Positions 1 to 5,694 of a stretch of DNA of 11,773 nt are shown here, one piece after another. The stretch covers positions 1-11,773 of the forward strand of contig JAJXXG010000390.1 in NCBI GenBank assembly GCA_021781255.1, read 5' to 3'. Position numbers and translations under genes: made by a program. Below the pieces are notes generated by a model. It did no database searches and was not told where the DNA came from. It was given only the letters and a program-made list of their open reading frames with translations. Numbering within the stretch: position 1 is the stretch's first letter; the number at the start of each line of letters is the position of its first letter. The DNA comes from Acidobacteriota bacterium (GTDB lineage: Bacteria; Acidobacteriota; Terriglobia; Terriglobales; Acidobacteriaceae).

Positions 1-451
1 CCAGTATGGCCAGCCGCGTAAAACAGTATAGGAACGGGCTGGTCACCAGCAGCGTCAGGGCCAGCAGGGCCATCCAGCGCGGTCCGCGTGTGCGCAGCAG
101 CAGATAGCTCATCAGCAGGTTGGCAAAAAAGAACGCTGTAGACAGACCGCGCGCCGCCTGAATGGAAACGCCGGTAAAAAAGAAGACAACCCACTCCAGA
201 AATGGCCAGACCGGCACAGCCGGCGCGGGGTTAAAGTCACCCGGAAGATACCACTTGCCAAAGAGGTGGGCGCGGATGGCTGCATTGCCATACCAGCCCT
301 CATCCGTGTACTTGGCCCAGTCGCTAAACCACGGGGAGTGATTTGGAAAGTCGGCCTGCAAGTGCAGGGCATGCATAACAGCAAAGCTGATGATGAAGAT
401 CAGCCAAAGGGCATAGGCCCAGCGTTTGCGCTCTGCATTCAATCCCTGCAT
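1..451 (-). CDS. GT-C (GT39/ArnT-like) membrane glycosyltransferase, N-terminal 150 residues, cut by window edge
   Basis: An open frame runs from an ATG at 451 to the window edge without a stop. It begins MQGLNAERKRWAYALW. Visible features are a short basic N-terminus, a first membrane helix at about residues 11-30, an extracytoplasmic loop containing DWAKYTDEGWYGNAA, then further hydrophobic helices at about 80-95, 105-120 and 126-147. The acidic D50-E51 pair in the first loop, followed by W-Y, is what the GT-C fold uses (dolichyl-phosphate-mannose transferases, ArnT, GT39/GT83): a catalytic Asp in loop 1 and a lipid-linked sugar donor. The product should act at the inner membrane and transfer a sugar to a lipid or protein; the substrate cannot be told. 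An in-frame ATG at 463 is the alternative start; the purine run GGGGAGGGGG lies between the two ATGs and sits very close to the 451 start. It lies 132 bp downstream of the permease stop on the same strand and may be co-transcribed. Confidence 0.75.
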   Translation of the reverse strand, partial: MQGLNAERKRWAYALWLIFIISFAVMHALHLQADFPNHSPWFSDWAKYTDEGWYGNAAIRAHLFGKWYLPGDFNPAPAVPVWPFLEWVVFFFTGVSIQAARGLSTAFFFANLLMSYLLLRTRGPRWMALLALTLLVTSPFLYCFTRLAIL

Positions 452-583
452 CCCCCTCCCCATCGGGTCGACGGCACTTCAGAGTCCTGCCTCAGCACCG
501 CACGGATGGCATCGCCTCACCGCGTCCGCATGCACACTGCCAGAAGAGTCCGGCAACGCCCGGATGGCGATTGCGAAGGCCGG

Positions 584-1687
584 CTACTCGTAGGCCAGTG
601 CGTCGATTGGATCCTTGCGGGCGGCAATCCACGCCGGATACAACGACCCGAACATGGCGCCGAGAAATGCGATGATCGCGCCTCTCCCAATCCAGCCGGC
701 AGTAATTTCAAAGTGCTGCGTGGGGAAGATGTGGAACAGCAGCGTACGCACGGCATAGGTTCCGGTAATGCCCAGCAGAACTCCGGCAGCCGCCATCACA
801 GCCGTTTCGCGCACCACAACCCCGACGATGGCCGGCTTTGAAGCTCCGAGCGACTTGAGAATGCCAATCTCCCGCGTGCGCTCCAGCACTGCCGTATACA
901 TGGACTGGAAGATGACCAGAAAGCCCACGATGACCGCGATGCCCGTAACCACATCCAGCGCAAGGTTAAAGCCGGGCAGCTTTTCCGGAGTCATCACAGA
1001 GAGCCACTCCTCCATCGACTGCACCAGATTGTTCTCAAGGCCGCGCGTATTGTGGATTTCGGTGATAACGGCGTTGGCGTTCGCCGGATCGTCACACTTG
1101 ATGTAAAAGAGCGAGGCCTTGCCCTCGGCACCCATCAGCTCGCCAAGAGTATCCAGCGGAACCAGCTTGCGCCCGCCCTTGCCGTGCTCCACAATGCCGC
1201 AGATGCGGAATGGGTGATTGAGAATCTTGATCGTATCGCCGACCTTGTAGCCGCCGTTGGTGCGGGCAAACACATCATCCACGATCACGTCATTCGGCCC
1301 CTGGAACGGGCCGCCGGCAAGATACACAAACGGGCGCAGCGCGTCGAAGGTCTGGTAGTCGATGCCGTAGATGACCTCCACCGTGGGCGAGGTGGAAAGA
1401 CTGTAAATGGCCGGCGACACCACCTTGACGTGCGGCAGCGCCCGCAACGCAATGGCGTTCTTGATGGGCATGGGCGCTCCGCCAACGCCATTCATGTAAC
1501 TGGCGTTGGACGGGCGCACCATCACATCGGCGCCGATGCCGTTGGTGCGTTGCTTCTGGTCGTCGAGCATGCCCATGAAGATGCCCACGATGGACAGGAT
1601 CATGATGACTTCAATGGCCACGGCGGCCACGCTGATGATGGAGCGCAGCGGGCGATGGAGCAGATTAGCGAAGACGAGCTTGTTCAT
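584..1687 (-). CDS. ABC transporter permease, MacB/FtsX family (367 aa)
   Basis: From MNKLVFANLLHRPLRS the protein shows the classic MacB-PCD plus FtsX layout. TM1 is at about residues 18-40. A periplasmic domain of about 200 residues follows (IGADVMVRPS, VIYGIDYQTF, VYLAGGPF, VVDDVFAR). Three C-terminal helices lie at about 243-265, 284-310 and 327-347. The cytoplasmic coupling segment ERTREIGILKSLGAS (about 269-283), which contacts the ATPase, is intact, as is the terminal PAWIAARKDPIDALAYE. Family members transmit ATP-driven motion across the inner membrane in efflux, lipoprotein release or division signalling. No ABC ATPase is visible on either side in the window, so the partner is encoded elsewhere and the substrate is unknown. 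The MNKL start at 1687 fits the family, but no Shine-Dalgarno sequence precedes it. The frame is also open upstream to an ATG at 1738 (17 extra residues), which overlaps the stop of a possible leader ORF. Confidence 0.9.
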   Translation of the reverse strand: MNKLVFANLLHRPLRSIISVAAVAIEVIMILSIVGIFMGMLDDQKQRTNGIGADVMVRPSNASYMNGVGGAPMPIKNAIALRALPHVKVVSPAIYSLSTSPTVEVIYGIDYQTFDALRPFVYLAGGPFQGPNDVIVDDVFARTNGGYKVGDTIKILNHPFRICGIVEHGKGGRKLVPLDTLGELMGAEGKASLFYIKCDDPANANAVITEIHNTRGLENNLVQSMEEWLSVMTPEKLPGFNLALDVVTGIAVIVGFLVIFQSMYTAVLERTREIGILKSLGASKPAIVGVVVRETAVMAAAGVLLGITGTYAVRTLLFHIFPTQHFEITAGWIGRGAIIAFLGAMFGSLYPAWIAARKDPIDALAYE

Positions 1688-1734
1688 GCGTTGGGCATGG
1701 CGCCGTGAAAGCAGGTGCTTCGCGCACGGCCCCC

Positions 1735-1812
1735 TCATCCACTAGGGTAACAGGCTCCGCTTGCAGAGCGGGCCTCGAACGCCATGGTGCCGGTCCCCCG
1801 CCGTCGCGGCAT
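1735..1812 (-). CDS. Possible 25-codon leader ORF upstream of the ABC permease
   Basis: A short frame begins MPRRRGTGTMAFEARS and ends at TGA 1737-1735. It has an AGGAG motif at 1823-1819, six bases before its ATG, a better ribosome site than any in front of the permease. Its stop overlaps an in-frame upstream ATG of the permease frame (1738-1736) in an ATGA arrangement, typical of translational coupling. The sequence resembles no family I recognise and has no run of a single amino acid that would suggest classical attenuation. It could be a regulatory leader peptide or chance; an open frame this short is weak evidence alone. Confidence 0.3.
   Translation of the reverse strand: MPRRRGTGTMAFEARSASGACYPSG
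1752..1775 (-). other. Hairpin in the permease leader
   Basis: AGGC + CCGCT pairs with AGCGG + GCCT around a 5-base loop, with one bulged base at 1756, giving 9 base pairs. It lies inside the possible leader ORF and 65 bases upstream of the MNKL start. No U-run follows on the minus strand (GTTACCC), so it is not an intrinsic terminator. It may control access to the permease start, or be chance. Confidence 0.35.
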
Positions 1813-1828
1813 CTCACACTCCTGTGGG

Positions 1829-1856
1829 ATATTAGATAGTTCATAAATATGCTCAA
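1829..1856 (-). promoter_or_regulatory. Candidate sigma70-type promoter for the ABC permease
   Basis: On the minus strand TTGAGC (1856-1851) and TAATAT (1834-1829) are separated by 16 bases, in an AT-rich patch within otherwise GC-rich DNA. The predicted start near 1822 falls inside the AGGAG motif of the leader ORF, so that ORF would have an almost absent 5' UTR if this promoter is right. Confidence 0.4.
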
Positions 1857-1924
1857 ACCCTGTGCCATCAATGGTTATTTGCTACAGGCATATGAAAATA
1901 AAGGCGAAACTCACAGGATTGACT

Positions 1925-1953
1925 TTGACGGGAGCGTTCCCACGGTTTATCGT
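1925..1953 (+). promoter_or_regulatory. Candidate sigma70-type promoter for the RodZ-like gene
   Basis: TTGACG at 1925-1930 and TATCGT at 1948-1953 are separated by 17 bases (5/6 and 4/6 matches to consensus). The predicted start is near 1960, about 37 bases before the ATG at 1997. This supports an internal start for the coding frame, which is open from 1862. Together with the minus-strand promoter at 1829-1856, the roughly 300-base gap 1688-1996 is a divergent promoter region. Confidence 0.5.
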
Positions 1954-1996
1954 ATTTGTGGAAATCCCCCGGGGCTTTGACCCCTTCTGGATGCCT

Positions 1997-2524
1997 ATGG
2001 GCAGCTTTGGAGAAGACCTGCGCACCGAGCGGTTATCGCGGGGCGTAGCGCTGGAAGATATAACGGCAGTTACCAAGATTAGCCAACGCCATCTCGTGGC
2101 GCTGGAAGAGGACAAGTATCGCCAGCTACCGGGTGGCATCCTCAGCAAGGGCATTGTACGGGGATACGTTGGCGCGCTGGGGCTGGATGAGCGGGACTGG
2201 ACAGAGCGCTTTGTGCTCGCCTATGCCTCCTCTGGCCAGGTTCTCGACGACGACCGAAGCTGGATGGCATTCGCCTCCAATGTGGGAAAGGCCAGAATCC
2301 AGAAGCGCGAAGCAGCGGAGATGCGCCTGCGCTGGCTGGGAGCCGTTTTACTCGTAATAGCCGCCTCGGCCGGGATATTCCTTACCGTTCGCTATTTTGG
2401 AGTTCGCGCCGGCTGGTGGACAACGTTGCTGCCCCTGGAAAACCACCTGGTGAGCATGGTTGAGCGCCTGACCTCTGGCGTGCAAGCGGTGGCCAATCAC
2501 GCGGTTACGTGGTGGAAGAGCTAG
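1997..2524 (+). CDS. RodZ-like helix-turn-helix membrane protein (175 aa)
   Basis: From MGSFGEDLRTERLSRGVALEDI the N-terminal ~80 residues match the RodZ/HTH_25 Xre-like domain: a helix with LRTERLSRG, then ITAVTKISQRHLVALEEDKYRQLPGGILSKGIVRGYVGALGLDE, where the PGG...RGY motif is characteristic. A basic juxtamembrane stretch (KARIQKREAAEMRLRW) leads to one membrane helix at about residues 115-135 (LGAVLLVIAASAGIFLTV). A tail of only about 40 residues follows, ending VTWWKS. RodZ links MreB to the cell-wall elongation machinery; its HTH binds MreB rather than DNA in E. coli. This protein lacks the long Pro-rich linker and beta-domain of full RodZ, so it could be a reduced RodZ or an unrelated membrane-anchored HTH protein. 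The start is chosen by domain onset and the promoter at 1925-1953; ATG 1991 is two codons upstream in frame, and the open frame reaches 1862. No strong ribosome site is seen. Confidence 0.75.
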   Translation: MGSFGEDLRTERLSRGVALEDITAVTKISQRHLVALEEDKYRQLPGGILSKGIVRGYVGALGLDERDWTERFVLAYASSGQVLDDDRSWMAFASNVGKARIQKREAAEMRLRWLGAVLLVIAASAGIFLTVRYFGVRAGWWTTLLPLENHLVSMVERLTSGVQAVANHAVTWWKS

Positions 2525-2537
2525 CTTTCTTCCTTTT
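2514..2537 (+). terminator. Weak intrinsic terminator overlapping the RodZ-like stop codon
   Basis: GGAAGA (2514-2519) pairs with TCTTCC (2528-2533) around an 8-base loop containing the TAG stop, followed by TTTT (2534-2537) and a pyrimidine-rich stretch. The stem is short and only half GC, so termination may be partial. Confidence 0.3.
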
Positions 2538-2623
2538 CTCACTCTCCTTCATATCCACGCATTACGGTTCACACCTCCCTACACGCCTTTAAGAGGTCTG
2601 TTATTGCCATTCGCTGCAGGGCT

Positions 2624-2653
2624 TTGCTCTGGGCCGCTCCGCGCAAGTAACAT
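2624..2653 (+). promoter_or_regulatory. Candidate metK promoter
   Basis: TTGCTC (2624-2629) and TAACAT (2648-2653) lie 18 bases apart, with the predicted start near 2660. The -35 is poor, the -10 moderate (4/6). Transcription from here would give a leader of about 150 bases containing the complete folded region at 2698-2805, which is the main reason to take it seriously. Confidence 0.35.
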
Positions 2654-2697
2654 AGTAGGGGTACACTCGCGGGCTAAAAACTGCGAATGTCGGCTTG

Positions 2698-2805
2698 TCT
2701 CCCCGATGCAGGAGAGGTTGTCGTGGCACCCTCCGCGCCGGCTCATCCAGAGAGAACCAGCCATCGCGGCAGGCCACTAACTGAAAATCCCTTGGATGGG
2801 GAGGA
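2698..2805 (+). promoter_or_regulatory. Structured metK leader with a potential ribosome-site switch (candidate riboswitch-like element)
   Basis: Hairpin 1: TCTCC (2698-2702) with GGAGA (2711-2715), 8-base loop. Hairpin 2 is a long interrupted stem: GTT 2717-2719 / AAC 2779-2781, GTGGC 2723-2727 / GCCAC 2773-2777, CCGCG 2733-2737 / CGCGG 2765-2769, GGCT 2740-2743 / AGCC 2759-2762, with internal loops between blocks and a 15-base apical loop. The metK ribosome site is GGGGAGGA at 2798-2805. TCTCCCC (2698-2704) can pair with GGGGAGG (2798-2804), six Watson-Crick pairs plus one wobble. The 5' arm of hairpin 1 therefore competes with itself as an anti-ribosome-site, the logic of a translational riboswitch. 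Local TCCC (2788-2791) could also pair with GGGA (2799-2802). I do not recognise the conserved core of SAM-I or SAM-II. All pairings were found by eye; function is inference. Confidence 0.45.
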
Positions 2806-2813
2806 ATGCGAAG

Positions 2814-3980
2814 TTGAGCGATCGTTTCTTGTTTACCTCTGAGTCCGTGACGGAAGGCCATCCGGACAAAATTGCCGACCAGGTATCCGATGCAATTCTG
2901 GATGCCTGCCTCGAGCAGGATCCTTACAGCCGTGTGGCGGCAGAGACACTGACGGCAACCGGCCTCGTCATGATCGCCGGAGAGATCACCACCAAGGCCT
3001 ACGTTGACTTCCAGAGTCTGGTGCGCGGCGTGGTGGCCTCCATCGGCTACGACAATGCCCTTTACGGGTTCGATTCCAATACCTGCGCCGTCATCTCCTC
3101 GATCAACAAGCAGTCGGGCGACATTGCGCAGGGCGTGGACACCGGCGGCGCCGGCGACCAGGGCATGATGTTCGGCTATGCCACCAACGAGACACCCGAG
3201 CTGATGCCGGCTCCCATCTCGCTGGCCCACAAGCTGACGCAGCAGCTCACCAACGTGCGCAAGAACGGCAAGCTCGCCTATCTGCGCCCCGACGGCAAGA
3301 GCCAGGTGACGGTGGAGTACGACGAGAATGGCAAGCCGGCCCGCATTGACGCGGTGGTCGTCTCAACCCAGCACGCCGAGACCGTGACCAACGAAGAGCT
3401 GCACGCCGACATTCTCAAGCACGTGATTCAGGCTGTGCTGCCCGCCGAGTGGCTGGACGAGCACACCAAGTATCACATCAACCCCACAGGCCGCTTTGTG
3501 ATTGGCGGACCGATGGGCGACACCGGTCTGACCGGCCGCAAGATTATCGTGGATACCTACGGCGGCATGGGCCGTCACGGTGGCGGCGCGTTCAGCGGCA
3601 AGGACCCGACAAAGGTGGACCGCTCGGCCGCGTACATGGCTCGCTACATCGCCAAGAACATTGTGGCGGCGGGGCTGGCCGACAAGGCTGAGGTCCAGCT
3701 GGCTTACGCCATCGGCGTGGCCGAGCCGGTAAGCGTGCTGATAGAGACCTTCGGTACGGGCAAGCTGCCCTCCGCGCAGCTCACCGAGTTGGTGCGCAAG
3801 AACTTTACGCTCACACCGCGGAACATCATTGAGAGCCTGAACCTGCGCCGGCCCATCTACCAGAAGACGGCAGCCTACGGGCACTTTGGCCGTACCGAGC
3901 CCGAGTTCACCTGGGAAGCCACCGACAAGGCGGCCGCACTGGCAGAGCAGGCTGGCGTGCTGGCAGCAGCTCGCCGGTAA
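2814..3980 (+). CDS. metK: S-adenosylmethionine synthetase (methionine adenosyltransferase)
   Basis: MetK condenses ATP and L-methionine to S-adenosylmethionine, releasing pyrophosphate and phosphate; it is a cytoplasmic homotetramer needing Mg2+ and K+. All three signatures are intact (numbering from the chosen start): SVTEGHPDK with H16 and D18, the hexapeptide GAGDQG at 112-117, and the P-loop [16 protein letters not shown] near 256-271. The 388 residues match the usual ~385-400. Start: a TTG at 2814 gives [11 protein letters not shown], the normal family N-terminus, and lies 8 bases after a strong GGGGAGGA ribosome site. The in-frame ATG at 2796 adds six odd residues, has no ribosome site of its own, and would place that motif inside the gene. 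A three-codon ATG-CGA-AGT-TGA at 2806-2817 overlaps the TTG. A structured leader precedes the gene and an intrinsic terminator follows it, so metK is probably monocistronic. Confidence 0.97.
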   Translation: MSDRFLFTSESVTEGHPDKIADQVSDAILDACLEQDPYSRVAAETLTATGLVMIAGEITTKAYVDFQSLVRGVVASIGYDNALYGFDSNTCAVISSINKQSGDIAQGVDTGGAGDQGMMFGYATNETPELMPAPISLAHKLTQQLTNVRKNGKLAYLRPDGKSQVTVEYDENGKPARIDAVVVSTQHAETVTNEELHADILKHVIQAVLPAEWLDEHTKYHINPTGRFVIGGPMGDTGLTGRKIIVDTYGGMGRHGGGAFSGKDPTKVDRSAAYMARYIAKNIVAAGLADKAEVQLAYAIGVAEPVSVLIETFGTGKLPSAQLTELVRKNFTLTPRNIIESLNLRRPIYQKTAAYGHFGRTEPEFTWEATDKAAALAEQAGVLAAARR

Positions 3981-4004
3981 GCACACCCGCAACAGCGCAT
4001 CACG

Positions 4005-4042
4005 GAATGGGATCCTCCTTTGGTGGGTCCCATTCTTCTTTT
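4005..4042 (+). terminator. Intrinsic terminator of metK
   Basis: GAATGGGATCC (4005-4015) pairs with GGGTCCCATTC (4025-4035), 11 pairs with one T-G wobble and a 9-base loop, followed by TTCTTTT (4036-4042). It starts 25 bases after the metK stop. The remaining intergenic stretch to 4223 shows no other clear element apart from an isolated TAAAAT at 4177. Confidence 0.88.
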
Positions 4043-4223
4043 GTGCTCATGCGTCTAATCACCAGTGTCAAGCCAGAGAGAGAATGCGACCCAGGTCAGC
4101 CACCGATGCGCCATTCCTGCAGAGGAGCCGCGTCTGAAAGTGACTTGCCGGCAACACGCCACCCCCGGTTTTGCCGTAAAATTCTTCGCGGCACCGCTTC
4201 TTGAATTTGTTGAGGTAAGAATC

Positions 4224-4970
4224 ATGCGCAAAGTTGTGCTCGCCACCGTTCTGCTCAGCATCTCTGCCTTGGCCTGGGCGCAATCCAGCACCAGTTGGGA
4301 CTATCGCGGCAAGTACGGCCCGCTGGTATGGGGCAAACTGAATCCTGCATACCGGGCATGCTCTGAAGGACACGAGCAGTCCCCGATCGACATCCGCCAT
4401 GCCCACCTGAACAAGGCGCTCAAGCCGATCGAGTTCCATTACCTGGCCGGAGGCGTGACCGTTGAGAATAACGGCCACACCATTGTGGTGCACGTGCATC
4501 CGGGCAGCTATATTGTGGCCAACGGCGTACGCTATGACCTGCAGTACTATGACTTTCACCGGCCCGGCGAAGAGTCAGTCAACGGACGCCTCTCCGACAT
4601 GTCGATCCACCTGGTGCACAAGAGCGCGGACGGCAAGCTCGCCATCCTGGCGGTGCGACTGGCCGAAACCATGGATTTCCCGAATGCCACGCTATCGACT
4701 CTCTGGCAGCACTTGCCGGAAAATGGCGGAGCCACAGCGCAGATCACGGACCTGGTGAATCCCGGTGGGCTGTTGCCGGCAGACCGCGGCTACTGGACCT
4801 ACATGGGTTCGCTTTCCACGCCGCCCTGCACGGAGGGCGTCCGCTGGTTCGTATTCGAGCAGATGGTCAGCATCAGCCGCTCGCAGTTGCGAGCCTTTAC
4901 CTCCATCTTCGACATAAACTCGCGGCCGCTGCAGGATCCGCATGACCGGCGGATTGAGGCCAACGAGTAG
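4224..4970 (+). CDS. Periplasmic alpha-class carbonic anhydrase with an altered zinc site (248 aa)
   Basis: Alpha-carbonic anhydrases interconvert CO2 and bicarbonate with a zinc held by three histidines. The start at 4224 follows TGAGG by 8 bases and gives a Sec signal peptide, MRKVVLATVLLSISALAWA, cleaved before Q20. Family marks: WDYRGKYGPLVWGKL, C46-SEGHEQSPIDIR, NNGH with the proton-shuttle-type H85, IHLVHK with zinc ligand H129, and GSLSTPPC202TEGVRWFV. C46 and C202 likely form the conserved disulfide. In the zinc strand the usual QFHFH-x-PSE reads YYDFHRPGEE, so the position of the first ligand (His94 of human CA II) is D110, while H112 (His96) is kept. T199 of CA II is S198, and the Glu before the third ligand is S127. 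An unusual H90-x-H92 pair follows H85. The enzyme may be weakened, use an Asp ligand, or be repurposed. The frame extends upstream to 4065, but signal peptide and ribosome site fix the start. Confidence 0.93.
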   Translation: MRKVVLATVLLSISALAWAQSSTSWDYRGKYGPLVWGKLNPAYRACSEGHEQSPIDIRHAHLNKALKPIEFHYLAGGVTVENNGHTIVVHVHPGSYIVANGVRYDLQYYDFHRPGEESVNGRLSDMSIHLVHKSADGKLAILAVRLAETMDFPNATLSTLWQHLPENGGATAQITDLVNPGGLLPADRGYWTYMGSLSTPPCTEGVRWFVFEQMVSISRSQLRAFTSIFDINSRPLQDPHDRRIEANE

Positions 4971-4972
4971 CC

Positions 4973-5662
4973 CTATCGCGCCAGCGGAGTGAACGTGAGA
5001 GAAAGCCCTTGCCGCTCAGGCAGGGGCTTTGCTTCGATGCCGGTCAGATCCGGCACCAGGTAGTGAGCAGCGTCCAGCGATTCCAGCGAGTGCGAGAAGG
5101 TGGTGGCAATCACCGTGCACCCTGCGTCCCGGCCCGCTCTTGCGCCGGAGGCTGAGTCCTCAAAAACCACGCAGTCCGCGGTAGCAAATCCGAGCAGTGA
5201 AGCCCCGGCGAAAAACGGCTCAGGATGCGGCTTGCCGTGGGTCACACGTTCTGCGGTCACCAGCCGATCCGGCACAGGGACGCCGCCGGCAGCCATGCGC
5301 GCCCGCGCCAGCCGCTCGGTTGCGCTGGTCACAACCGTCCAGCGGTTGGATGGAAGCGACGCCAGCAGCCGCAACACGCCGGGAAGAACCACAAGACCGT
5401 CGTTATCTTCCACCTCGAAATCCTCAATAATCTTGAGTTCGGCCTCGCTGTCGAGATCGGGCCGCAGACGAACCACGCTGTCAATGGCGCGGCGTCCATG
5501 CACGATGCTGATGGCGTACTCCGGGTCGATGCCGCGCATGTTGGCCCAGCGGGTCCAGCTGCGCTCCACGGAGCCAAGGGACGAGATGAGGATACCGTCC
5601 ATATCAAAGAGAATGCCTTTGCAGTGAATCTGGACGGGAGCAGCAGAGATCGACGAGGACAT
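4973..5662 (-). CDS. HAD-superfamily subfamily IA phosphatase (229 aa), sugar- or glycerol-phosphatase-like
   Basis: Cytoplasmic HAD phosphatases hydrolyse small phosphomonoesters through an aspartyl-phosphate. Motif I is FDMDGILISS (nucleophile D20, acid/base D22), motif II VVTSAT (S113 or T112), motif III K144 in HGKPHPEPF, and motif IV VVFEDSASG (E168, D169). The helical cap lies at about residues 30-95 with ERSWTRWANMRGIDPE and HGRRAIDSV. The VTSAT plus GKPHPEPF combination and SVERSWTRWA resemble the DOG/GPP group (2-deoxyglucose-6-phosphate or glycerol-3-phosphate phosphatases) more than phosphoglycolate phosphatase; the true substrate is unknown. It is last in the run rnc-lepB-lepB-asmA, 32 bp after the AsmA stop, with no clear ribosome site. 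Its stop lies 2 bp from the convergent carbonic anhydrase stop, and its last codons contain the hairpin at 5002-5030. Confidence 0.88.
   Translation of the reverse strand: MSSSISAAPVQIHCKGILFDMDGILISSLGSVERSWTRWANMRGIDPEYAISIVHGRRAIDSVVRLRPDLDSEAELKIIEDFEVEDNDGLVVLPGVLRLLASLPSNRWTVVTSATERLARARMAAGGVPVPDRLVTAERVTHGKPHPEPFFAGASLLGFATADCVVFEDSASGARAGRDAGCTVIATTFSHSLESLDAAHYLVPDLTGIEAKPLPERQGLSLTFTPLAR
5002..5030 (+). terminator. Likely carbonic anhydrase terminator embedded in the HAD gene
   Basis: AAAGCCCTTGCC (5002-5013) pairs with GGCAGGGGCTTT (5019-5030), 12 pairs with one T-G wobble on the plus strand, around a 5-base loop. It lies 31 bases past the carbonic anhydrase stop. The 3' arm ends in TTT but no long U-run follows (GCTTCG), so strength is uncertain. 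On the minus strand the same bases encode part of the HAD C-terminus (about residues 211-220), and the following TTTCTCTC is U-rich. Confidence 0.5.
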
Positions 5663-5694
5663 ATCTGCATTCTATCGGCGAACACCGGCCCGGG

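Noticed and set aside
541..583. Small inverted repeat TCCGG/CCGGA after the permease stop as a terminator.
   Set aside because: Only 5 pairs and no U-run on the minus strand.
266..841. Long open frames opposite real genes, such as 266-841, 6829-8118 and 8731-10194 on the plus strand.
   Set aside because: Their translations are Arg/His/Gln-rich with no family resemblance, and they lie antisense to conserved genes; they are products of high-GC codon bias.
1665..1871. Minus-strand open frame running into the start of the ABC permease.
   Set aside because: Different frame from the permease, no recognisable protein, and no ribosome site better than that of the short ORF at 1812.
2655..2813. A known SAM riboswitch upstream of metK (CATCCAGAGAG at 2744-2754 recalls the 5' start of SAM-I; GGGCTAAAAAC near 2671 recalls the 3' end of SAM-II).
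   Set aside because: The fragments are not accompanied by the rest of either core: the GGTGGAGGGA...GGCCC and CCGGCAACC parts of SAM-I, or the paired GATTTAA segment of SAM-II, are absent. I keep only the structural observation.
4145..4182. Promoter for the carbonic anhydrase from TTGCCG (4145-4150) and TAAAAT (4177-4182).
   Set aside because: The spacing of 26 bases is far too long, and no acceptable -35 lies 16-18 bases before TAAAAT. The real promoter was not identified.
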